From positions 1-51,020 of IMG/VR virus record IMGVR_UViG_3300042566_000997: 51,020 nucleotides of DNA; one strand, written 5' to 3'. This DNA is from a virus. The translations under genes were made by a program, and so were the position numbers. Shown here piece by piece: positions 1 to 6,266 of the stretch. The notes beneath the pieces are model-generated. The model made no database searches. It was given only the letters and a program-made list of their open reading frames with translations, and was not told the origin of the DNA. Each line of letters begins with the position of its first letter. The stretch's first letter is position 1.

Positions 1-794
1 AGTACTCTCAGGGCGCGGTAAGCGGCAGCAATACACTCACTGCAAACAACCCAGCCCCACAGCCCCCTGTTCCCACGACCATCAACGTGACGCTGTCAAG
101 CAACACCATTCCATTCGGTGGAACGGTTCAGGCAACTGCGGTGGTGTTCGACCAGAACGGGGTCCCGATGTCGGCCAGCGGTACGTGGAGCATTGCCTCC
201 GGACCCGCTACCATCTCGGGCACAGGTCTGGTGACCACTACGGCCCCCGGAAGTGTGGTGGTTCGGTACACGGTGAACGCCATCGTGGGGACTGCGAACC
301 TGCTCGTGCAGAACACCCAGCCTCCTCCGCCTCCCCCGCCTCCCACTTCCCTGTACACCATTGACTTCACCGGCCAGAACGTGGTCGCGCTCCCCGGATG
401 CGTGAACCTTGCCAGTGAGCCTTGGAAGGCAGGTCGGATCAATGGAGATGTTTACTCTACTGCCTTCACCGGCGGCACAGCCCTGAACACCATCCAGACC
501 TTCGCCCCTGCCATCTTGGGTGTGAGGCGGATCGTGCTGAAGAACGCTGTGATCAGGGAGAACGTAGCGTTCCGATACTTGAACAGCGCGGTTCGCACCA
601 ACTCAACTCGTCAGTTCGTCCTTGCGTCCAACCAGAACACTGTGGTCGGCAGCTTCTCTGTCAATGCGGCGGCTACCGACATCACCATTGTGCTGCCATC
701 TGCGGTCAACATAACGACGCTGTTCGGCGCAGGTGGTCAGGTGTTCAATACGCTGAATCTGACGTGTGAGGGGGTGGAGCTTTACGCCTTGTGA
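1..794 (+). CDS. virion/tail protein with Ig-like domain, 3' part
   Basis: The reading frame is open from base 3 to the stop at 792-794, so the gene starts left of the window. The first visible third (about bases 75-320) has the alternating hydrophobic beta pattern of a bacterial Ig-like (BIG2-type) domain, including the segment GTWSIASGPATISGTGLVT. It is followed by a run of eight prolines and then a C-terminal beta-rich domain of about 140 residues with one cysteine near each end. Ig-like plus proline-linker architecture is common in phage fibres and surface-exposed virion proteins. The gene runs rightward, like the late genes at the other end of the window, and its last 13 bases overlap the 3' end of the convergent NinG-like gene. 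The exact role is not recognisable. Confidence 0.7.
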   Translation, partial: YSQGAVSGSNTLTANNPAPQPPVPTTINVTLSSNTIPFGGTVQATAVVFDQNGVPMSASGTWSIASGPATISGTGLVTTTAPGSVVVRYTVNAIVGTANLLVQNTQPPPPPPPPTSLYTIDFTGQNVVALPGCVNLASEPWKAGRINGDVYSTAFTGGTALNTIQTFAPAILGVRRIVLKNAVIRENVAFRYLNSAVRTNSTRQFVLASNQNTVVGSFSVNAAATDITIVLPSAVNITTLFGAGGQVFNTLNLTCEGVELYAL

Positions 795-1240
795 GCGGGG
801 TAAACTTCATCCCAGAGGTTGTCGTACCTCTTGAAGAAGCCCCTCCACTTCTTTGACTCGCGCATCTCGCTCCCGTAGTTATGCCAACGGGAGTGGCAGT
901 CCCCGCACTGCAAGACGATGTTGCGTTCGTCCAGCCTGTACTCTGGGTACTTGCCCTTGGGTAGCAGGTGGGAGAAGTTGATGGCCTTCCCCTCGTGGAT
1001 ATGCACACCACAGGTCAGGCACTTGGCGTTACCGTCAGCGGCATCCCATATCCTGCGGAACACTTCCTTCTCTCCTGTGGGCTTGCGCTTGGCAGGGAGG
1101 GTAGACGCCTTCCTTACCAGCCCCTTCTCCTTGAGCCTGTCAATGATGGCCGAGTCATCTCCTTTTATGATATCCAGTAGCTTATTGGACTTCTTCTTCA
1201 GCTTGGTCTTGCTCTTCAGTGGTGTCTTGCGTTTCAGCAT
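782..1240 (-). CDS. NinG-like recombination endonuclease
   Basis: 152 residues. The first 20 residues are very basic, with the opening KRKTPLKSKTKLKKKSNK seen in lambda NinG (Rap) relatives. Residues 74-115 carry two CxxC pairs (C74/C77 and C112/C115) with H91 between them, in the order CLTCG ... FSHLLPKG ... LQCGDCHSRWHN, the zinc-supported HNH-like core of the family. Lambda NinG acts on branched DNA during recombination. Start ATG at 1240 overlaps the stop of the upstream PD-(D/E)XK gene by a few bases, indicating translational coupling. It is the last gene of the leftward block and ends tail to tail with the rightward virion gene, overlapping it by 13 bases. NinG-type family assignment is fairly sure; its substrate is inferred. 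Confidence 0.8.
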   Translation of the reverse strand: MLKRKTPLKSKTKLKKKSNKLLDIIKGDDSAIIDRLKEKGLVRKASTLPAKRKPTGEKEVFRRIWDAADGNAKCLTCGVHIHEGKAINFSHLLPKGKYPEYRLDERNIVLQCGDCHSRWHNYGSEMRESKKWRGFFKRYDNLWDEVYPAHKA

Positions 1241-1653
1241 ATTTTCTTAAACTCACTTGTTGGTATGTCCACGACAGGCTCCACGTCCTGCCAATCTCCT
1301 CTGTCTACCCTCCCTCCCATTCGTATGCTGTGAACCTTCTTGACCTTGTGCCAGCCTACCATGTCGTTCCACTCCACGACCACAAGGAACGGCTTATCTG
1401 TGGCCCGCGCAAGTTCCATCCCGTGGATTATCTTGTTCAGCGACAGCATTAGGGTGGGGTACTTGTCTTTGTTGTTGTACCTCCGCTTACACTCGCACCA
1501 CGCCACCACACCACCACGGAGCAACGCCCAGTCCACCCGATACTGTATGGGCAGCTTGACGTAGGTGGACTTCCATACCTCGGCTGCCTTTCGGATGGTC
1601 TGCTCCTCTGCCTTAAGGGAGTCGGGGTTCTCATAGGTTGGCCGCATCTGCAA
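1234..1653 (-). CDS. PD-(D/E)XK-type nuclease
   Basis: 139 residues. Residues 38-58 read YRVDWALLRGGVVAWCECK, that is D41, then a beta strand, then E54-x-K56, which matches the D-(10-15)-ExK core of PD-(D/E)XK nucleases such as VRR-NUC and RecB-like domains. A downstream segment, KPFLVVVEWNDMVGW, looks like the following beta strand. The two alternative starts (1653 and 1647) differ by two residues. The gene overlaps its upstream neighbour by about 23 bases and the NinG-like gene downstream by 7. A branched-DNA or recombination nuclease role fits this neighbourhood (NinG-like, RusA-like). The active-site reading is mine from motif spacing; the subfamily is uncertain. Confidence 0.65.
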   Translation of the reverse strand: MQMRPTYENPDSLKAEEQTIRKAAEVWKSTYVKLPIQYRVDWALLRGGVVAWCECKRRYNNKDKYPTLMLSLNKIIHGMELARATDKPFLVVVEWNDMVGWHKVKKVHSIRMGGRVDRGDWQDVEPVVDIPTSEFKKIC

Positions 1654-1927
1654 TGGCTTCTAGGCTTTCCGGCTTCATCCCAAAGACCCCATATCCTCCA
1701 AGAAATGGAAGCTCGTCATTGAACTTGGCACATGTCATCGTTACGCTTCCATCTTTTTGCTCATCGTATTGTTGCGGGATGTAGTAGTTGCCCAGTGTGG
1801 GGTCTTGGTCCTTCAACCGATACTTGCGATTGGGTGGAAACGCCTCGGCAACCTTGCGTACATTCTCTGGGCGCTCCGCGAGCCATTCGGCCCACATTTT
1901 ATTTTGCTCTTCGGTCCAGTCGTTCAT
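1631..1927 (-). CDS. small conserved-type phage protein, unknown function
   Basis: 98 residues from the ATG at 1927; a GTG at 1945 would add six residues. The N-terminal half is charged and helical (NDWTEEQNKMWAEWLAERP). The C-terminal half contains a compact block with Asn/Pro/Gly/Tyr-rich turns (DPTLGNYYIPQQYDE; FLGGYGVFGMKPESLE). No catalytic motif is visible. Its end overlaps the start of the nuclease gene by 23 bases, so it belongs to the same leftward transcription unit. Confidence 0.65.
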   Translation of the reverse strand: MNDWTEEQNKMWAEWLAERPENVRKVAEAFPPNRKYRLKDQDPTLGNYYIPQQYDEQKDGSVTMTCAKFNDELPFLGGYGVFGMKPESLEAIADAANL

Positions 1928-2007
1928 GTTCTTGTTGAAATGCACGGCCTTCGGCAGTGCTTGGTACGTTGGTGGTAATGCGAAAACTACCGACTAAGTT
2001 CCAGATG

Positions 2008-2169
2008 TTAAAGCATCAAGTATCCAAGGCATAGCGCACCCAATATCACAGACGCTCCGCGCATAAGAGCCTTAGCCGTCTTTGATTCAATAAGATTGGC
2101 GCACTCCCAAATGGCTCCGCACGCGAATGCGAGCCATAATACTTCGTTCGTGTGATTCATCTCAATCAT
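2008..2169 (-). CDS. small membrane protein (53 aa), unknown
   Basis: ATG at 2167-2169, stop TAA at 2008-2010. The 53-residue product starts MIEMNHTNEVLWLAFACGAIW and ends with a second hydrophobic stretch, GASVILGALCLGYLML, giving two probable membrane segments separated by a short Lys/Glu loop. The leader is A-rich (aaaaaccaaaagca before the ATG), as at other genes here. It fills an otherwise empty gap and lies in the same direction as its neighbours. Function unknown. Confidence 0.55.
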   Translation of the reverse strand: MIEMNHTNEVLWLAFACGAIWECANLIESKTAKALMRGASVILGALCLGYLML

Positions 2170-2264
2170 TGCTTTTGGTTTTTAGGAGTTAGTGAACGGC
2201 TGGCCGCATCTGTTTGCTGTCGTTTGCTTTCGGATAGTTGCGTATATCCTACGTTGTACGCAAT

Positions 2265-2486
2265 CTAATCCTCCATGCAATGAAGGATCATGTCTTCTTC
2301 AGACACTCGCCAGAATGAACCCGGATAGTTGTTCAGCGAGATGAAGCACTCGCCCTTGTACCTGTACCCGGCCCAGAAGCAGTCTTTAACATGCCCGCCA
2401 GTGCCTTCAAGCACGCCATTCAGCATCACATCAAGGCCCTCTTCTTGACTAATGCATTTGCCGTGTTCGCCTGTGAACTTTTCCAT
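2265..2486 (-). CDS. hypothetical protein (73 aa)
   Basis: ATG at 2484-2486 is chosen because the leader before it is A/C-rich (aaaactaacacacATG) and because a longer reading would run into the palindrome at 2566-2609. The protein is acidic, with aromatic/Gly-rich patches (CFWAGYRYKGECFISLNNYPG) and three cysteines, and ends SEEDMILHCMED. No family recognised. It sits immediately downstream of the repeat/palindrome element. Confidence 0.6.
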   Translation of the reverse strand: MEKFTGEHGKCISQEEGLDVMLNGVLEGTGGHVKDCFWAGYRYKGECFISLNNYPGSFWRVSEEDMILHCMED

Positions 2487-2520
2487 GTGTGTTAGTTTTT
2501 GAAAGTGAAAGACCGCGTAC

Positions 2521-2647
2521 AATCCCGAAACGACCACAACCTGCGGACCGTTGTATGCAGGCGAAAAACTTTTGTAACACATTTGTCATCGAATGTGTTA
2601 CAAAAGTTTGTTGCTGCATGAACCAAATCCCGAAACGACCACAACCT
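2521..2647. repeat. 22-bp direct repeats flanking a long perfect inverted repeat
   Basis: The 22-mer starting AATCCCGAAACGACCACAAC occurs at 2521-2542 and again at 2626-2647. Between them lies an 18-bp perfect inverted repeat: AAACTTTTGTAACACATT at 2566-2583, an 8-base loop, and its exact complement at 2592-2609. ATGCAG at 2555-2560 and CTGCAT at 2614-2619 extend the symmetry outward after a short unpaired stretch. No coding potential was seen. It could be a bidirectional terminator, a cruciform or protein-binding site, or the relic of a small mobile palindromic element. Confidence 0.9.
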
Positions 2648-3025
2648 TCACCACGCACCTAGGCTATCAACATCTCGTATGACGATGACGGTCTTCTCGT
2701 CCTTGATGGTCTTGACCTTGTGCTGGAAGACCACGAGGGATGTGACGCAGTTGGGGTTGTCATCGGGAATAATCCCAGCTTCACGCATGGCATCGAGTGG
2801 TAGCTTACAGGCGGCGTAGACGTTGTCCAAGTCCATCGGCTGCTTGCAGTAGTAGCGGTTGAACTCCATCATGCAGGGGATGGGAGCCTTCAGCCCAACG
2901 CCAGCTTTCTTCATCCACCATATCCACTTCTCCTTCTCTTTCTTGTACTCGGAGAAGTGCATACGGATGAGGCCCTTGGAGCCATTGAGGCCGGGAGCCA
3001 TGCGAGGGATTTCAATTGTTATCAT
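2648..3025 (-). CDS. rusA: RusA-like Holliday junction resolvase
   Basis: 125 residues, close to the usual RusA length (about 120). Residues 65-89 contain PMDLDNVYAACKLPLDAM followed by GIIPDDN, that is D65/D67, D78 and D88-D89. These match the metal-binding aspartates of RusA (PxDxDN...LxDaL...iiDD). A Lys-rich N-terminal half fits DNA binding. RusA cleaves four-way DNA junctions as a dimer; in phages it resolves recombination or replication intermediates before packaging. The gene lies 2 bases after the stop of the upstream gene in a tightly packed leftward operon. The gene ends at the second 22-bp repeat. Confidence 0.85.
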   Translation of the reverse strand: MITIEIPRMAPGLNGSKGLIRMHFSEYKKEKEKWIWWMKKAGVGLKAPIPCMMEFNRYYCKQPMDLDNVYAACKLPLDAMREAGIIPDDNPNCVTSLVVFQHKVKTIKDEKTVIVIRDVDSLGAW

Positions 3026-3027
3026 GG

Positions 3028-3237
3028 TTAATCTTCTTTGGGTTCTTCAAATGTGAAGTACTCGTCAATCTCATCAATCACGGCAACGTCGATGAAGTTC
3101 TTGATAGTGTTCCCGTGCTTGTCAAGCCAGATTTTGACCGAATCTGGAATGTCAAGGTTATCTAACGTAATGGCCCACCCTCTGTGGACCCCCTTCTCCA
3201 CGCAATCGGAAAGAACCAGATACTCGTTGGCTTTCAT
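3028..3237 (-). CDS. small acidic protein (69 aa), unknown
   Basis: Start ATG 3237 is fixed by the ATGA overlap with the upstream stop (3234-3237). The product begins MKANEYLVLSDCVEKGV and ends in an acidic tail, DEIDEYFTFEEPKED. No motif with a known role; position next to rusA only suggests an early-gene function. Confidence 0.65.
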   Translation of the reverse strand: MKANEYLVLSDCVEKGVHRGWAITLDNLDIPDSVKIWLDKHGNTIKNFIDVAVIDEIDEYFTFEEPKED

Positions 3238-3560
3238 GGCTTGTAGTTTATGGCTTTCCAAAGGTCCTTCAAGGTCTTCATTGGCTGCATCTTGTCGTTC
3301 AGCTTCTTGTGGGTCCAGCCAGCGGTCTTGCTCCGACCACGGTCTGTCTCCCACAGCCAGTACTCTATCCAGTCACCATCGTCGCCGACGGCTTCCTTTA
3401 GCATTTCAATGTACGCCCTGACCATGGGCCAGCCGAAGGAGACGGATGGCTTGTAACAGTCCGCAGCCAACTCTGCGTGGATGAAGTCAGCCACGCGGTC
3501 TTGAGAGTCGAAGAACTCGTGGAGCACTTTCATGCGCTCCTTGAAGGTTTTGAAGTTCAT
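3234..3560 (-). CDS. hypothetical protein (108 aa)
   Basis: 108 residues, joined to both neighbours by ATGA-type overlaps (3234-3237 and 3557-3560). The sequence is helical with many Trp and Lys residues (GDWIEYWLWETDRGR; KTAGWTHKKLNDKMQPMKTLKDLWKAI). The middle, FGWPMVRAYIEMLKEAVGDDGDWIEYWLWE, resembles small phage proteins that pair an acidic helix with a WLWE segment, but I cannot assign a function. Confidence 0.7.
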   Translation of the reverse strand: MNFKTFKERMKVLHEFFDSQDRVADFIHAELAADCYKPSVSFGWPMVRAYIEMLKEAVGDDGDWIEYWLWETDRGRSKTAGWTHKKLNDKMQPMKTLKDLWKAINYKP

Positions 3561-3808
3561 GGTTTTGAAGGTTGCGTTAGCGCACTAATTACGGCGTTCC
3601 ATTCTTGGGTGTCGCACTCCCATTCTCCGGGCTTCCCGCCCCATTTTTCTTCGTACTCATTGATTTCCTTCACGATGAGATCCTTGGTCTGCTGGCTCAA
3701 CGTGTTGCGCTTGGATATCACGTACTGCGCGACCTGTCCTACTGCGTAGCTGCGCCTTCCAAGAGCATAGCGGAACGCATAGAATATGATGCTCTCTTCG
3801 TCGCTCAT
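3557..3808 (-). CDS. hypothetical protein (83 aa)
   Basis: Small soluble protein starting MSDEESIIFYAFRYALGRRS; the first half resembles the short helical motif FYAFRYALGRRTYAV seen in small phage proteins of unknown role, and the rest is charged. It overlaps the next gene by the ATGA at 3557-3560 and the previous one at 3805-3808, so the three genes are translationally coupled. Confidence 0.7.
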   Translation of the reverse strand: MSDEESIIFYAFRYALGRRSYAVGQVAQYVISKRNTLSQQTKDLIVKEINEYEEKWGGKPGEWECDTQEWNAVISALTQPSKP

Positions 3809-3987
3809 TTGCTAATATTGGTTATACAGTTAATATACGTAAATAATAGTATTGCTAAACCTGCACCAAACTGTCCTCCTTTCGGACAGCACTCGGTTTC
3901 TCTTACAATTGCATCGATGATTAGAACAATTGCAATCACGCAAAAGCAGATCGTTGTCATTAGGTTGATATTGCGGTGGAGCTTCAT
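3805..3987 (-). CDS. small membrane protein (60 aa)
   Basis: Two hydrophobic stretches, TTICFCVIAIVLIIDAIV and GAGLAILLFTYINCI, flank a short loop with a CC pair, predicting a two-span membrane protein. ATGA overlaps occur on both sides (3984-3987 and 3805-3808). No family recognised. Confidence 0.65.
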   Translation of the reverse strand: MKLHRNINLMTTICFCVIAIVLIIDAIVRETECCPKGGQFGAGLAILLFTYINCITNISK

Positions 3988-4274
3988 GGTTCGGTTGGTT
4001 TGAACCCGGCAGCTTCGGCGGCGTCATTTGCCGCCATCCAAGAGGCACGATGCGAATGCCAATGTGAACGCCTTACATCGTTTTCAATGAAAGGTTCGTT
4101 CACTTCTATCAGTGCAGCCATTGCATTTCCCTCGTGGATTAGGCGCTGTATCAGTTCGGCGTCCTTGGCGCGGGCGTCTTCGTAGATGTCTCTGACTTGT
4201 TCAGGAGTATGCGTATCCTTAACATATCCAAGATCGGCATCACTCAGCAGCGGCTCTCGTTTCGTGTTGCTCAT
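3984..4274 (-). CDS. hypothetical protein (96 aa)
   Basis: Charged, helical protein (TPEQVRDIYEDARAKDAELI), with a His/Trp-rich middle (RRSHWHSHRASWMAANDAAE). It is coupled by a 4-base ATGA overlap (4271-4274) to the membrane-protein paralog upstream. No known domain seen. Confidence 0.65.
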   Translation of the reverse strand: MSNTKREPLLSDADLGYVKDTHTPEQVRDIYEDARAKDAELIQRLIHEGNAMAALIEVNEPFIENDVRRSHWHSHRASWMAANDAAEAAGFKPTEP

Positions 4275-4507
4275 CGTATCTCACCCGTGTAATCGCGATG
4301 CGACTGCCATACCAACACCGTCTCGATGGCTCCGACCATTGCCACGGCTACCCATCCACCATCGGCACCGGTATCCCCTGCGATTAACAGGGCGATGCAC
4401 GCGGCTTGGATTATTCCGAACACGGGCCATGACGTGAGGCCGAATCCATTCGGGCGGGTCAGGTATTGAAAGAAGGTTTCGCGCTTGGGTTGTGGTTGTT
4501 TGCTCAT
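4271..4507 (-). CDS. membrane protein, paralog B of the pair flanking the methyltransferase
   Basis: 78 residues. The N-terminus MSKQPQPKRETFFQYLTRP is identical to that of the gene at 5139-5375. Two hydrophobic spans follow (about residues 27-45 and 50-68), each diverged from its paralog but with the same spacing. At the DNA level 4441-4507 matches 5309-5375 at about 63 of 67 positions, so this is a recent partial duplication under different drift along its length. The start overlaps the methyltransferase stop by ATGA (4504-4507). Function unknown. Confidence 0.75.
   Translation of the reverse strand: MSKQPQPKRETFFQYLTRPNGFGLTSWPVFGIIQAACIALLIAGDTGADGGWVAVAMVGAIETVLVWQSHRDYTGEIR
4441..4507. 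repeat. direct repeat, copy of 5309-5375
   Basis: 67 bp matching 5309-5375 with about four differences; the last 32 bp before the start codon side are identical. It covers the N-terminal coding part of the membrane-protein paralog. The two copies flank the methyltransferase gene in the same orientation, 868 bp apart. Confidence 0.9.
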
Positions 4508-5142
4508 GTTTTTAAGGATTGAAAATGTGCTGCGCCAATCATTTCAGCGCACAGTGCGTGCGGAATCTTGCTACGGTCGTGCGCTCCCTTCAGCCCCTGC
4601 GTACCTGTCCTTGCTCCGCGTGGTGCGGATTCATGGCATGGGTCTCCGTTCTTGCACATAGGCCGTGGCACCCACTCCGTGCAATTGGTCCAAATGTCCG
4701 TGGGCTTCATCCGTGTGTCGCCGTACTGGCAGTAGGTGACCGTGTGGCGGATTGGCAGCTTCTGCATCTCTGGCATCTTTCGCATTAGTCCGCGAGGATT
4801 CTCGATGTACCAGACTTTTGGAGTACACGCTTCGATAATCTCCAGCGTCCTGTGCATCAGCGCCAAGCCTATCAACGCACCTTGCGTCTTTGGGATGTAT
4901 GCGCCCTTACCCCCTGTCCAATGGTGCCCGATGCTGGCAACGCTAAAGGATGTGCAAGGCGGAGATGCGTGGATAATGTCCGGAGCCATTGCCACCCAGT
5001 AGTCAATCGGGATGGCGAGGATGTTGCCGACCGTGTCAATGCGTCCAAAGTCTATCAGGTCTGTGGAGTGGACATCCATACCCTGCTCCTCCGCTGCCCT
5101 GCCCATTGACCTACTTCCTGCAAACAGTTCAAGTAGATTCAT
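4504..5142 (-). CDS. compact cytosine-C5 DNA methyltransferase
   Basis: 212 residues from the ATG at 5140-5142, fixed by the ATGA overlap with the upstream gene; an open frame to 5382 is an extension into that gene. Motif I is MNLLELFAGSRSMGRAA (SAM binding), followed by an acidic strand (VHSTDL). Motif IV is ASPPCTSFS with catalytic Cys63. Motif VI is YIENPRG (E114-N115-P116). A C-terminal PHALCAEMIGAA fits motif X. The typical QRxRR motif and a full target-recognition domain are missing; the protein is about half the size of ordinary Dcm-type enzymes, as in several phage versions. It would modify phage DNA, probably against host restriction. Target sequence cannot be told. Confidence 0.8.
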   Translation of the reverse strand: MNLLELFAGSRSMGRAAEEQGMDVHSTDLIDFGRIDTVGNILAIPIDYWVAMAPDIIHASPPCTSFSVASIGHHWTGGKGAYIPKTQGALIGLALMHRTLEIIEACTPKVWYIENPRGLMRKMPEMQKLPIRHTVTYCQYGDTRMKPTDIWTNCTEWVPRPMCKNGDPCHESAPRGARTGTQGLKGAHDRSKIPHALCAEMIGAAHFQSLKT

Positions 5143-5375
5143 CGCGTCTGCTTGTAGTTGCGGTAAGACATCCCGACCAGCACCGCCTGAATCGCTGCCG
5201 CCATGATGAACGCCACCCATCCAGCTTCGTTGATGGTCGCCACTCCTGCTGATACCATAGCAATCACCATTGACTGAATCAAAGCGAACGCCACCCATGA
5301 CATGCCACCGAATCCAGTCGGGCGGGTCAGGTACTGGAAGAATGTTTCGCGCTTGGGTTGTGGTTGTTTGCTCAT
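5139..5375 (-). CDS. membrane protein, paralog A of the pair flanking the methyltransferase
   Basis: 78 residues, start ATG 5375 (MSKQPQPKRETFFQYLTRP). Two hydrophobic segments, GMSWVAFALIQSMVIAMVSAG and AGWVAFIMAAAIQAVLVGMSY, predict a small two-span inner-membrane protein with a charged N-terminus in the cytosol. A TACTTTTG box lies only 4 bases before the ATG, so this gene probably opens a transcription unit with a leaderless mRNA running through the methyltransferase and paralog B. Function unknown; it could be a small holin-like or accessory protein, but nothing shows this directly. Confidence 0.75.
   Translation of the reverse strand: MSKQPQPKRETFFQYLTRPTGFGGMSWVAFALIQSMVIAMVSAGVATINEAGWVAFIMAAAIQAVLVGMSYRNYKQTR
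5309..5375. repeat. direct repeat, copy of 4441-4507
   Basis: Upstream member of the 67-bp pair. Homologous recombination between the two copies would remove the methyltransferase gene and leave one intact, chimeric membrane-protein gene. Confidence 0.9.
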
Positions 5376-5379
5376 CGCA

Positions 5380-5387
5380 CAAAAGTA
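5380..5387 (-). promoter_or_regulatory. Bacteroidota-type -7 box TACTTTTG
   Basis: Leftward TAnnTTTG box ending 4 bases before the ATG at 5375; the implied transcription start is at or next to the start codon. No clear TTG at the usual -33 distance. Confidence 0.55.
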
Positions 5388-5459
5388 CGAACTATTTCTT
5401 ACCAATATGCTACATAGTGGTATAAAATTATTCGCACACCACGCAACGACCGGCTAGGG

Positions 5460-5825
5460 CTAGTACTCCAAGTACTTCTCAATGCCCACCTTCTTGGGCT
5501 TGATGAAGGTCACGCTACCCAGCGGCAGCCTCTTCTCAAAGATGACCTTCTCCATGAAGGTGTACTTCGCTGAGATGTGTATCCACTCCCCGTGCAGCCA
5601 GACCGTGTCCATCCAGTAGTAGATCAGGTAGTCGCCCGGCAGCAAGTACGTGGTGGTTGACACCCTGAACACATGGCTTACGGACTTGCTCCAATTGTCG
5701 ATGTTGCGGACGGTCAGGGTGCACCTCTTGGCGGAGTCCCCTTGTATGATCCTGCTACGCAAAAGACCCTGACAATTAGCTGTCAATGACAGGGCAAACG
5801 CCGTGAGTATCAATAGGTTACGCAC
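5460..5825 (-). CDS. exported protein with signal peptide, unknown
   Basis: 121 residues from a GTG start at 5825. Residues 1-19 form a signal peptide (MRNLLILTAFALSLTANCQG: basic n-region, hydrophobic core, likely cleavage near Ala/Asn-Cys). The mature part is beta-rich and basic at its end (SVTFIKPKKVGIEKYLEY), without transmembrane helices. A TACCTTTG box sits 4 bases before the GTG, so it is probably expressed alone as a leaderless mRNA. A phage-encoded secreted protein may act in the periplasm, e.g. superinfection exclusion or envelope modification; this is inference from the signal peptide only. Confidence 0.7.
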   Translation of the reverse strand: MRNLLILTAFALSLTANCQGLLRSRIIQGDSAKRCTLTVRNIDNWSKSVSHVFRVSTTTYLLPGDYLIYYWMDTVWLHGEWIHISAKYTFMEKVIFEKRLPLGSVTFIKPKKVGIEKYLEY

Positions 5826-5829
5826 CTCG

Positions 5830-5837
5830 CAAAGGTA
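5830..5837 (-). promoter_or_regulatory. -7 box TACCTTTG
   Basis: Leftward TAnnTTTG box 4 bases before the GTG at 5825 of the exported-protein gene. Confidence 0.55.
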
Positions 5838-5860
5838 CGACCAATAGGCTGCTGAATCAT

Positions 5861-6058
5861 CTACGAACCCGCAATTGGTTCGGGAAGATTACACCTGTCG
5901 CATGGAACGTATCCGTTGTTCTTTACAGGCTTGCCGAACGGACCAGACTCTATGGGCCTACGCATCCCACACCTCCAATACGACTCGTATAGGCCGTGAC
6001 CGTAGCAGTAGACGCACTTACTCGATCTTCGTTTGGTTCGGGTCTTTGTGGGGGTCAT
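5861..6058 (-). CDS. small zinc-ribbon-like protein (65 aa)
   Basis: Start ATG 6058 gives MTPTKTRTKRRSSKCVYCYGHG, a basic N-terminus followed by two CxxC knuckles: CVYC near residue 15 and CDRC near residue 56, with an additional cysteine between. Glycine next to the knuckles (CYGHG) recalls DnaJ-type zinc fingers. It overlaps the upstream gene by 41 bases. A nucleic-acid-binding or adaptor role is plausible but unproven. Confidence 0.6.
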   Translation of the reverse strand: MTPTKTRTKRRSSKCVYCYGHGLYESYWRCGMRRPIESGPFGKPVKNNGYVPCDRCNLPEPIAGS

Positions 6059-6266
6059 ACTTGGTCTTCTTTTTCTTCTTGCCGATGGCATCTATCTCGC
6101 CCATGGCGCCCTCGATGTCCTTTGACATCAGAACGATCCTCTGGAGGTCCTTGGCGGTCTTCTTGCCCTCAACAATGGAGATGATTCCCTTGGACATCCA
6201 TGCTTCCATGTGTCCGTCCTGTCCCTGCCAGATGTTGTAGCCGAGGTAGTTGGTGATGTACTTCAT
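6018..6266 (-). CDS. hypothetical protein (82 aa)
   Basis: Begins MKYITNYLGYNIWQGQDGHM and ends in a Lys-rich tail (GKKKKKTKYDPHKDPNQ). The middle has an amphipathic helix (EGKKTAKDLQRIVLMSKDIEGAM). ATGA overlap with the primase gene (6263-6266) couples the two. Unknown role; the primase neighbourhood suggests replication. Confidence 0.65.
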   Translation of the reverse strand: MKYITNYLGYNIWQGQDGHMEAWMSKGIISIVEGKKTAKDLQRIVLMSKDIEGAMGEIDAIGKKKKKTKYDPHKDPNQTKIE

